DNA of 64,000 nucleotides. Origin: an uncultured Peptococcaceae bacterium (GTDB lineage Bacteria > Bacillota > Peptococcia > Peptococcales > Peptococcaceae). Below the pieces are notes generated by a model. It saw only the letters and a program-made list of their open reading frames with translations, did not search any database and was not told where the DNA came from. Positions 16,463-25,111 of this stretch are shown piece by piece. Position 1 is the stretch's first letter. Each line of letters begins with the position of its first letter. The position numbers and the translations under genes were made by a program. Location: contig CABUKW010000001.1 of assembly GCA_902492275.1 (NCBI GenBank), forward strand, positions 23,905-87,904, in the 5' to 3' direction.

Positions 16463-17377
16463 TCAGCTTTCCAAAATCCGGTTGATGTTGTCTACATCAA
16501 GGAAATCCAGGAATTTGCCAGTAGCCTCCGACTGGAATTTTTCTTTATTTAAAATAATGTTAAAGTTACGTTTTAAGGTCAGCCCTTCAATATTGAGCGC
16601 TGCCACTTTGCCTGTTTTCAACAAGTCCTGAATGGCCCATTTGGAAATGGTGGAGATGCCCAAGCCACCCATAATAGCCGATTTGATGGAGGTGGTGCTG
16701 CCCAACTCCATGACAACATTCAGATTTTCAATATCAAAATCTGCATCAATTAAAGCCTGTTCAAAAATTAAGCGGCTGCCAGAGCCGGGTTCTCTTGTGA
16801 TGTAAGGCAATTCTTTTAATTCCTCCAGCGTGATGCTTTCTTTGGAAGCCAACGGATGGTCGGTTGGAATGGCCAACACCAATTCATCTTCCAGGAATTT
16901 ATGCACTTCCATGGATTCAGGATGATCTAACGGTCCTTCAATAATCCCCAGGTCAAAGGTTTTGCTGCTGACTGCATCGGCGATATCCTTGGTGTTCATA
17001 ATCTGAATGGTTACGTTTACGTCTGGATAATCCTGCTTGAAGCTGCCAACCACATAAGGCAAAATATATTCGCCGATGGTGGTGCTGGCGCCGATTAATA
17101 ATTCCCCTTTTACATGGCCTGTCAATTGCTGCATGTTACGTTCCAGTTCGGCCTGCAGATTATTCATGTGGACGGCATAGTCCAAAAGCAACTCCCCTGC
17201 TGCAGTTAATTTGACATGACGGTTCACACGGTCAAATAACATGGTCTGATAGTATTGCTCTAATGTCTGAATCTGAAAGCTGACAGCTGGCTGTGTCAAG
17301 GAAAGTGCTTTAGCAGCTTTAGAGAAGTTCTTTTTATCAGCGACGGTGATAAAAACACGCATGCTGTCACTTAACAT
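16463..17377 (-). CDS. LysR-family regulator, first of a tandem pair
   Basis: 304 residues from ATG at 17377, with AGGAGGG 5 bases upstream; the frame extends 19 codons further without a site. The DNA-binding region NFSKAAKALSLTQPAVSFQI and the effector-domain start LLIGASTTIGEYILPYVVG align closely with the paralogue downstream. A consensus-like promoter precedes it. The two proteins probably arose by tandem duplication and could form different homodimers or a heterodimer. Their ligand and target are unknown. Confidence 0.88.
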   Translation of the reverse strand: MLSDSMRVFITVADKKNFSKAAKALSLTQPAVSFQIQTLEQYYQTMLFDRVNRHVKLTAAGELLLDYAVHMNNLQAELERNMQQLTGHVKGELLIGASTTIGEYILPYVVGSFKQDYPDVNVTIQIMNTKDIADAVSSKTFDLGIIEGPLDHPESMEVHKFLEDELVLAIPTDHPLASKESITLEELKELPYITREPGSGSRLIFEQALIDADFDIENLNVVMELGSTTSIKSAIMGGLGISTISKWAIQDLLKTGKVAALNIEGLTLKRNFNIILNKEKFQSEATGKFLDFLDVDNINRILES

Positions 17378-17447
17378 AATATCCCTCCTATAAAAACTTA
17401 AATAAAAATTTCTAATCAATTTGCGGTCTCCCACATAGATACATAAT

Positions 17448-17476
17448 ACTATATCAAAAAAAAAATAATTTGTAAA
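17448..17476 (-). promoter_or_regulatory. SigA-type promoter of the tandem LysR operon
   Basis: On the minus strand TTTACA (17471-17476), a T-rich 17-bp spacer and TATAGT (17448-17453), about 70 bases before the start codon. Confidence 0.65.
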
Positions 17477-17620
17477 TAAAATTGGAGAAAAATATTGGAT
17501 TTTTCTAGTTATTTTCTAGGAATAGCAGAAATAAAGCAGAAACGGGGCGGAGAGCGCTGTGCCGTGCAGGAATGCGGGATAAAACTGGAGTAAGGCGGCA
17601 TATAAGATAGAACGCATAAA

Positions 17621-17649
17621 CAGATGAGACGGCAATTTACCGTCCCATC
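17621..17649 (-). other. Hairpin downstream of pyrR
   Basis: AGATGAGACGG and CCGTCCCATCT form an 11-bp stem with one mismatch and a 7-base loop. It lies about 150 bases after the pyrR stop on the minus strand, with only a weak T-run. It may be the operon's terminator. A smaller GCTGC hairpin lies at 17664-17680. The remaining 425-base gap between lysR and pyrR shows no convincing gene. Confidence 0.4.
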
Positions 17650-17801
17650 TATTTGTGGTAACTAGCTGCTTTTTATGCAGCCAAGGTTTGTCTGTGATTG
17701 GTTTTGTAAGAATCGGGAAAATACCGTTTCCATCGGTCAGATCATGGACCATGTGACACAGCGGTATCGGGCGTCATGTTTCCCCTGTAAAGGGCATATT
17801 C

Positions 17802-19271
<1,470 letters not shown>

Positions 19272-19272
<1 letters not shown>

Positions 19273-19712
19273 CAGAATTCTTCTCCTTTAAAAATCAGTA
19301 AGTAGCAAAGCAGCGCCAGCCCTACGCAGATACAGATATCGGCGATATTGAAGATAGGCCAGATTTGAAAGTCAAAAAAATCAGTGACCGTACCGCGGAA
19401 AAACCGGTCGATAAAGTTGCCTAAGGCGCCGCTAATCACCAGCCCGAAGCTGAAAGCGGCCAGAGAGTTCTTGTTTTTCAGATGCAGATACAGATAAAAC
19501 ATGATACCGGTGATGACGGCAGTCAGCAACAAAAATAAAAGCCGCTGGTTTGCTAAAATGCCGAAGGCTGCGCCGGGATTTTCGATATAGGTGAGATGAA
19601 AGATACCGGAAATAATAGGAATAGACTGGCCCATGGTCATCTGGGACCGTACCAGATATTTCACCAGTTGGTCCAGCGCCAGAAATGCCAGCAGTGGAAA
19701 ATAAAAGTACAT
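19272..19712 (-). CDS. lspA: Lipoprotein signal peptidase
   Basis: 146 residues from ATG at 19712; a TTG four codons earlier is possible because GGAG lies close to it. Signal peptidase II cleaves prolipoproteins just before the lipid-modified cysteine. Four hydrophobic segments are visible, and the two catalytic aspartates lie in GALGNFIDR and FNIADICI. The ENPGAAFG motif is also intact. It stands in the conserved lspA-rluD-pyrR order and is coupled to rluD by a one-base overlap. Confidence 0.95.
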
Positions 19713-19755
19713 GATAAGCTTCAAACTCCTTTTTCTGAGATGATAACGGCGGCAA

Positions 19756-20109
19756 TTATTTAATCATGTTATAGTTGCTTTGAATCATAACGATAAAGTC
19801 GGCGATAAAATCGCTGATACCTGGCAGGTTCAGCATAATCAGTTTTTGAATAAAGTAAACGAAAATCCCCAAGACAACGGCTAAGCCAATGGTGCTGCCT
19901 AAGCCGCGGGCAACGCCGATTAAAAAGTTGGTCCATAACAATTTTGCCGGATGGTCCAAATACTGCACATATTCGGCAATCCGTGTTTTTTCCATGGTGC
20001 GCGTCAATTCTTCCGTCACTTTGGCTAAGCGGGTGAGTTCATCCTCCTCCAATGGTTGTTGTGTTGTTGGAGGAACCGGTTTCTGTGCAGGCTTTCGAGA
20101 TTTTTTCAT
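19756..20109 (-). CDS. DUF5665-type membrane protein
   Basis: 117 residues. A Pro/Lys/Gln-rich N-terminus of about 20 residues precedes a charged helix (about 25-50). A glycine-containing hydrophobic segment follows near 62-86 and a second near 90-110. Proteins of this kind (DUF5665) are common beside lspA in Firmicutes and have no known function. It is the first gene of the lspA-rluD-pyrR operon. The short distance to lspA (about 45 bases) supports cotranscription. Confidence 0.7.
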   Translation of the reverse strand: MKKSRKPAQKPVPPTTQQPLEEDELTRLAKVTEELTRTMEKTRIAEYVQYLDHPAKLLWTNFLIGVARGLGSTIGLAVVLGIFVYFIQKLIMLNLPGISDFIADFIVMIQSNYNMIK

Positions 20110-20149
20110 GATAAGCCGCCTTTCTGAAAAATAGAAGCATATAGTTTTT

Positions 20150-20178
20150 ATTATAGCATGAAAATGATTGGGGATAAA
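20150..20178 (-). promoter_or_regulatory. Probable SigA promoter of the DUF5665-lspA-rluD-pyrR operon
   Basis: On the minus strand TTTATC (20173-20178), a 17-bp spacer and a consensus TATAAT (20150-20155), about 40 bases before the first gene. Confidence 0.55.
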
Positions 20179-20278
20179 CTATTTTTTGCAAAATGAAGTT
20201 TCTCAAGCGATTTTGGTTTTTACTGTCTATAGATAGGGTATGTGTTATGTAACGATTGTTATTTGCAAGGGGGAAACG

Positions 20279-20920
20279 ATGATGCGTGTCGATTATAAAA
20301 AGTTGATTACGGAATATATTCTGGAGCAGAATTATCAGGCGATTGTAGAAGTGGGTCGGGAGAATAATGCTCGGACGCTGCGCTATGTACAAATGAATAT
20401 CTGGGGCGATTACCGCAATAAACAACGCTGGTATGCCATTTCGGCTCTGGAAGCCTTGGCGCGGGCTTATGCGGCAAGCCATGATGAAATTTACCGCAAT
20501 GTTATTCGCCGGGCAGTATGGGCGATGGCCGACGAGAGCGGCAATGTGCCCTGGGCTGCGCCGGAGATGATGACGGCGGTGATAAAGGCTGCGCCGCAGC
20601 AATATCAGGAGTTTGTCAAAATTATGATAACCAACGGTCTGGACAGTCCCATGTGTCATTTGGGCGTGCTTTGGTCCATCGGTCATTTGGGCCCCGATTA
20701 TCTGGCAGAGATAGAGCCGTTTATAAAGCGGATTTTAAAATTTTTAGACCATAAAGATGGCGAGTTACGGGGAACTGCCGCATGGGCGCTGAAAAGATTG
20801 CAATATGAGCCGGCTTTTGCTAAAATTGATAGTATGGCTGATGATGGGGCAGAGGTCTGGATTTATGAAGATGGCAACCTGCAGCAGTATACAATCAGTC
20901 AAATCGTGAAAAAAGGTTGA
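20279..20920 (+). CDS. HEAT-repeat-like protein
   Basis: 213 residues from ATG at 20279 (a second ATG follows directly), with AAGGGGG upstream. The protein is built of helical pairs that look like HEAT or PBS-lyase-type repeats: QRWYAISALEALARAYA, VIRRAVWAMADESGNVPW, GVLWSIGHLGPDYLAEIEPF and ELRGTAAWALKRLQYEP. Such repeats serve as protein-binding scaffolds. No catalytic site is seen. The next gene, a TPR protein, begins 4 bases after its stop, so the two scaffold proteins are made together. Confidence 0.65.
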   Translation: MMRVDYKKLITEYILEQNYQAIVEVGRENNARTLRYVQMNIWGDYRNKQRWYAISALEALARAYAASHDEIYRNVIRRAVWAMADESGNVPWAAPEMMTAVIKAAPQQYQEFVKIMITNGLDSPMCHLGVLWSIGHLGPDYLAEIEPFIKRILKFLDHKDGELRGTAAWALKRLQYEPAFAKIDSMADDGAEVWIYEDGNLQQYTISQIVKKG

Positions 20921-20924
20921 TGGA

Positions 20925-21740
20925 ATGGTGGCGGAAGAGAAAACATTAGCGTATCTTCATTGGGAGAAGCTGGTTCAGCAAAATGACTTTAATCAGGCCA
21001 GTAAATTTTATGAGAAGCTGCGGCAGGAGCGGCAGCTCAATGTGGAAATCTGCTTTATGATGGGATTATGGTACCGGCAGATGCAACAACTGGGGCAGGC
21101 TGCCGACGCCTTTGTGCAGGGCTTGATTTTAAAACCGGACAGCAGCGATCTCTATTATGAGCTGGCCAATACCATGCGGGAAATGGGCAGCGATGAGGGC
21201 GCAGAGCGGTATTACCGTAATTGTCTGGCGCTGCGGCCTAATTATCTGGACGGCATGTTTTGCCTGGGGCAGGTTTTGGCCGCCCAAGAGAAGGAACAAG
21301 AGGCGGCCCAGTGGTTTTGCCGAGCCTTGGAGCTGGCTGCCACCGCCCAGGAGATGATTGCCATTGCAGTGGAATTATCGGCGTTGGGGTTGGCCGACCA
21401 GGCAATTCATATTTATTTTTTGGCGCTTCTGCGGGAGCCCGATAATTATTATCTTTATTCCAACTTAGGAATCGAATTGGCTGAACAGCAGGAGTTTGAT
21501 GACGCGGTGTTCTGCCATGAAAAAGCGCTGGCTATGACAACGGATAATGCTGACTTATGGTATAATGCCGCCTGCACCTATTCCTTGATGGGCGAAGCGA
21601 TGCGGGGGCTGTTAGCACTGGAAAAAGCCATCGCGCTGGACGATGAAAACCGCAATTATGCCATACAGGATCCGGAGCTGGAATGTTTGCAAAAGCATAA
21701 GCGCTTTTGGAAGCTGGTCAAAGGCGGCGAGCGGGAATAA
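20925..21740 (+). CDS. Tetratricopeptide-repeat protein
   Basis: 271 residues consisting almost entirely of 34-residue TPR units. Typical helix pairs are LGQAADAFVQGLILKPDSSD, LYYELANTMREMGSDEGAER and LWYNAACTYSLMGEAMRGL. TPR arrays bind peptides or other proteins. There is no signal peptide or other domain. It follows the HEAT-like gene by 4 bases, and a terminator hairpin lies 60 bases downstream. A partner cannot be named. Confidence 0.8.
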   Translation: MVAEEKTLAYLHWEKLVQQNDFNQASKFYEKLRQERQLNVEICFMMGLWYRQMQQLGQAADAFVQGLILKPDSSDLYYELANTMREMGSDEGAERYYRNCLALRPNYLDGMFCLGQVLAAQEKEQEAAQWFCRALELAATAQEMIAIAVELSALGLADQAIHIYFLALLREPDNYYLYSNLGIELAEQQEFDDAVFCHEKALAMTTDNADLWYNAACTYSLMGEAMRGLLALEKAIALDDENRNYAIQDPELECLQKHKRFWKLVKGGERE

Positions 21741-21800
21741 GCTGCGCGAAAGGACGTCCGGTTTCCGTTAATCCGTTAAAATAAAATCATTGTTATTTTT

Positions 21801-21831
21801 GCTGTTCCAAGACACCTTGGAGCAGCTTTTT
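21801..21831 (+). terminator. Rho-independent terminator
   Basis: GCTGTTCCAAG pairs with CTTGGAGCAGC (one G-U pair) across a 4-base loop, followed by TTTTT at 21827-21831. It ends the HEAT-TPR transcript. Confidence 0.85.
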
Positions 21832-21869
21832 GTATATGCTGATAACAGAAGGACTGGGAACGGGGCGTG

Positions 21870-22244
21870 ATGGCGATGGAACGGCAAGAAGAAATCACTT
21901 TACAGGATGTGCATCCGGAGGCGTTATTGTTGGCCACAGAATTGCTGGGCAATTTGGGTTCGCTGCAAATGCCCTTTAACGTGCAGAACTTAATCGGCAA
22001 CTGGCTGCAGCTGATTGGACAAATCATTCTGGTGTTTAACGCCCAACAGCAGCTATGGCAAAATGGTCCCGGTCATTTTTACAGCCGCTGCAACAAAAAT
22101 ATCGGCAACAACATGCAGCCGGAAGATGGCGATGGGTTCCGAAATCAGACCGATCTGCAAGCGATACAGGCAGAGCTTACACAGCTGCGGCAGAGGCTGG
22201 ATCAACTGCAATGGCAGTTGGAATGCCAAAATAAGCGCTGCTGA
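21870..22244 (+). CDS. Hypothetical Gln-rich protein
   Basis: 124 residues from ATG at 21870; a GTG directly before and an ATG two codons later are alternatives. The middle part (about 30-58) is moderately hydrophobic and may be an amphipathic helix. The C-terminal 35 residues form a clear coiled coil (DLQAIQAELTQLRQRLDQLQ). It lies 170 bases before the Na/Pi cotransporter gene and after a terminator. No family is recognised; the coiled coil suggests oligomerisation. Confidence 0.5.
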   Translation: MAMERQEEITLQDVHPEALLLATELLGNLGSLQMPFNVQNLIGNWLQLIGQIILVFNAQQQLWQNGPGHFYSRCNKNIGNNMQPEDGDGFRNQTDLQAIQAELTQLRQRLDQLQWQLECQNKRC

Positions 22245-22414
22245 GCCGACAGCGTAAAAATCTTTTTCTGGCTGCTATAAAATATTTTTGCCGCATTTTA
22301 ACATGAATTTTACAAAACTCCGTCAACTGTTTTTACATTGTGCTTTCATAATCATTTTGGAACAACGGTATTTCAGGGAACGAAAAATCAAAAAGAAACA
22401 GTGGAGGATAAAAC

Positions 22415-24112
22415 GTGGAGCAGGAGATTGTAAAAACAGTTTTTGGATTACTGGGCGGTCTGGCAGTTTTTTTGTTTGGCATGAACATGATGAGCGAAGG
22501 GCTGCAAAAGGTTGCCGGGGAAAAGATGCGCTATATTTTAGGGCTTTTGACGAAAAATGCGGTGCTGGGCGTACTGGCCGGCGCTATCACCACTGCGGTC
22601 TTGCAGAGCAGCAGCGCTACCACTGTTATGGCCATTGGATTTGTCAGCGCCGGATTGCTGAAGCTGCCGCAGGCCATTTCCATTATCTTTGGCGCCAACA
22701 TTGGGACAACCATGACAGCGCAGTTAATTGCCTTTAAAATCAGCGATTATATCTGGCCGATTATTTTTATTGGATTTATCATTTATTTTTTCGCCAAAAA
22801 AGAAAATATCAGATATATTGGGGAAACCATTTTTGCCTTTGGGCTGTTGTTCCTGGGCATCGATACGATGGGCGCCGTGATGAAGCCTTTGGCGGGCAGC
22901 CCGGTGTTTGTGACTTTAATTGAACAGGTTTCGGATTTTCCGGTACTTGGGGTATTGGTAGGAACCTTGATGACGGTTGTTGTACAGAGCAGCAGCGCTA
23001 CCATTGCCGTATTGCAGAATTTTGCATCCCAGGCCGGCCCTGACGGCGTCAGCAGTATTTTAGGCTTGCAGGGCGCTATTCCTATCCTATTTGGCGACAA
23101 CATCGGGACCACCATCACAGCGCTGTTGGCCTGCATTGGGCAATCTAAAAATGCAAAACGGACTGCTATTTCTCATAGTATTTTTAATATTACAGGCACC
23201 TTTGTGTTCATCTGGTTTATTCCCCAATTTGCCTGGGTGGTGCAAGCCATATCGCCTACCGGCGCTGAAGTGGACGTCATATCCCGGCAGATAGCCAATG
23301 CCCATACCCTGTTCAATTTGACCAATACCATCATTTGGATTCCGTTGCTGCCAGTGATGGTGAAAATTGTGACGACCATCATTCCCGGTGAAGATGAACA
23401 GGAACGCAAACAGGGCGAATTGCAGTTTATCGATGAGCGTCTGTTGGATCAGCCCGAATTTGCCATGCATCTGGTGATGCAGGAAATCAGCCGCGTCAAT
23501 GAGAACGTTGCCAAGATGCTGCAGGATACCCGCAAAAGCGTGCTGTATGACGACCAGACAGCTATGACTGCCGTTTTAAACGGCGAAGAAGATGTGGACC
23601 GTTTGCAGGATAAGATTGTGCGGTATATGTCTACCATGTTTACGACAGGATATTTGAATGAAGAACAGAGTATCCGACTGGCAGGCATGATGGAGCTATC
23701 CAGCAATGTAGAGCGAATCAGCGATAGCTGCGCCAGTATTGTGCATAAAATGAAACGCAAGGTGGAGAAGCATGTTGCCTTTTCTGCATCCGCGCTGGAT
23801 GAGTTAGCTGGCTCCTTTGAATTGGTAGAAACCATGACAGGGTATGTCACAGAAATTTTAAAAAGCAGCGACGCCAACGCCGCAGCGGCAGTGATTGAAC
23901 TGGAAACCAATATCAATCAGTTGGAACACCGTTTGCGCAAAAAACATTTGAACCGCCTCAATGAAGGTACTTGTACGCCGGAAATGACAGTATTCTATAC
24001 GGAAATCCTGCATAATCTGGAGCGTATGGGCGACTATTGTACCCATATTGCAGTGTTTATTTTAGAAAATCAGAAGGGATTTACTAGCTTCCCGCGTAAT
24101 AAAGAGGTATAA
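22415..24112 (+). CDS. Na/Pi cotransporter with C-terminal PhoU-like domain
   Basis: 565 residues. The first 320 form the two inverted repeats of the NptA/PNaS family, each with a QSSSAT motif (LQSSSATTVMAIGF and VQSSSATIAVLQNF) and a GxNIGTT motif (GANIGTTMTAQ and GDNIGTTITAL). The C-terminal 220 residues are two PhoU-like helical bundles, for example MMELSSNVERISDSCASI and ILHNLERMGDYCTHIAVF. The family imports or exports phosphate with sodium. GTG at 22415 has GTGGAGGA 6 bases upstream. It stands directly before ppx and ppk, so it probably supplies or balances phosphate for polyphosphate storage. Confidence 0.92.
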   Translation: MEQEIVKTVFGLLGGLAVFLFGMNMMSEGLQKVAGEKMRYILGLLTKNAVLGVLAGAITTAVLQSSSATTVMAIGFVSAGLLKLPQAISIIFGANIGTTMTAQLIAFKISDYIWPIIFIGFIIYFFAKKENIRYIGETIFAFGLLFLGIDTMGAVMKPLAGSPVFVTLIEQVSDFPVLGVLVGTLMTVVVQSSSATIAVLQNFASQAGPDGVSSILGLQGAIPILFGDNIGTTITALLACIGQSKNAKRTAISHSIFNITGTFVFIWFIPQFAWVVQAISPTGAEVDVISRQIANAHTLFNLTNTIIWIPLLPVMVKIVTTIIPGEDEQERKQGELQFIDERLLDQPEFAMHLVMQEISRVNENVAKMLQDTRKSVLYDDQTAMTAVLNGEEDVDRLQDKIVRYMSTMFTTGYLNEEQSIRLAGMMELSSNVERISDSCASIVHKMKRKVEKHVAFSASALDELAGSFELVETMTGYVTEILKSSDANAAAAVIELETNINQLEHRLRKKHLNRLNEGTCTPEMTVFYTEILHNLERMGDYCTHIAVFILENQKGFTSFPRNKEV

Positions 24113-24175
24113 TGATAATAAGCAAGACGGATTTGGGGAATACTTGAGGAAATAAACAGAGAGAGGTGGAAGGAG

Positions 24176-25111
24176 ATGGAGACCCGTTACGGCTTGATGG
24201 ATATTGGCTCCAACACCATCCATGCGGTCATTTATGAATTAGACGGAGAAAAATGGAAAAAGGTTTTGTCAGAAAAAGAATATGCGGAACTGATTAGCTA
24301 TGTGGAAGATCAAACGCTGAGCGAAGAAGGCATAGAACGGCTTTGTCAGGCGGTGGAGAGCCTGCAGCGGCTGTTTTTGGCCTTACCCTGCGTCAAGACC
24401 TGCTATTTTGCCACTTCCGCGCTGCGGTCCCTGAAAAATGGGGAAACGGTGCTGCGGCAAGTGCAGCTGCGGACTGGCGTAGAAATTACGGTGATATCGG
24501 GACAGGAAGAAGCATATTATGATTATGTCAGCTTAAAGCAATATTTAAAGCAGCCGAAAGCGTTAGGCCTGGATTTAGGCGGCGGCAGCGGACAATTATT
24601 TTGTTATCGGGGCGGCGTGCTGACCGATAGCAGCAGCTATGAGATCGGCTGTCTGCGGCTGTATAATCAGTATGTATCCGGCGTATTGCCTTCTGCCAAG
24701 GAACGCAGCGCCATTTGTAAACAGGTGCGGGAGCTATTGCAGTGCGGTCCCGATTTCAGCAAAACGGGAATGGATACGCTGTATATCATGGGGGGAACCG
24801 GACGAGCCTGCGCCAAGCTGTTTCAAAGCCTGCAGGGCCTAAGCAAGTCTGACGACGGCTGCTGGATTACCGTTGCCCAACTGAAAGACCTGGTCACTAC
24901 TGTGCAGGAACTAGGATTAAATGGCGTGCGGATTATCAACCGGCTGTTTCCAGAACGGCTTTGTTCCATTATGCCGGGATTGTTCGCCATTATGACAGTT
25001 GCCGAATATACTGGCGTGAAGAAAGTTTGCATCATAAAAGAAGGGATTCGGGAAGGATTCTTACTCTCAAACATTCTGAAGGAGGAAAAACAGGATGCAG
25101 GAAAATCATGA
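24176..25111 (+). CDS. ppx: Exopolyphosphatase (Ppx/GppA family)
   Basis: 311 residues of the Ppx/GppA phosphatase fold, about the length of the short two-domain bacterial enzymes. The actin-like ATPase fold shows DIGSNTIHAVIYE at the start, FATSALRSLKNGE near residue 80, the catalytic region ISGQEEAYYDY near 108 and LDLGGGSGQLFCY near 130. These enzymes release phosphate from polyphosphate ends or cleave pppGpp. It overlaps ppk by 17 bases, so synthesis and breakdown of polyphosphate are encoded as one unit. Confidence 0.92.
   Translation: METRYGLMDIGSNTIHAVIYELDGEKWKKVLSEKEYAELISYVEDQTLSEEGIERLCQAVESLQRLFLALPCVKTCYFATSALRSLKNGETVLRQVQLRTGVEITVISGQEEAYYDYVSLKQYLKQPKALGLDLGGGSGQLFCYRGGVLTDSSSYEIGCLRLYNQYVSGVLPSAKERSAICKQVRELLQCGPDFSKTGMDTLYIMGGTGRACAKLFQSLQGLSKSDDGCWITVAQLKDLVTTVQELGLNGVRIINRLFPERLCSIMPGLFAIMTVAEYTGVKKVCIIKEGIREGFLLSNILKEEKQDAGKS

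Noticed and set aside
17516..17752. 78-codon minus-strand frame downstream of pyrR
   Set aside because: No ribosome site, spans hairpins and shows no protein-like composition.
20039..20686. 215-codon minus-strand frame across the lspA-operon promoter
   Set aside because: It overlaps the HEAT-repeat gene on the other strand and the DUF5665 promoter, and has low-complexity His/Arg content.
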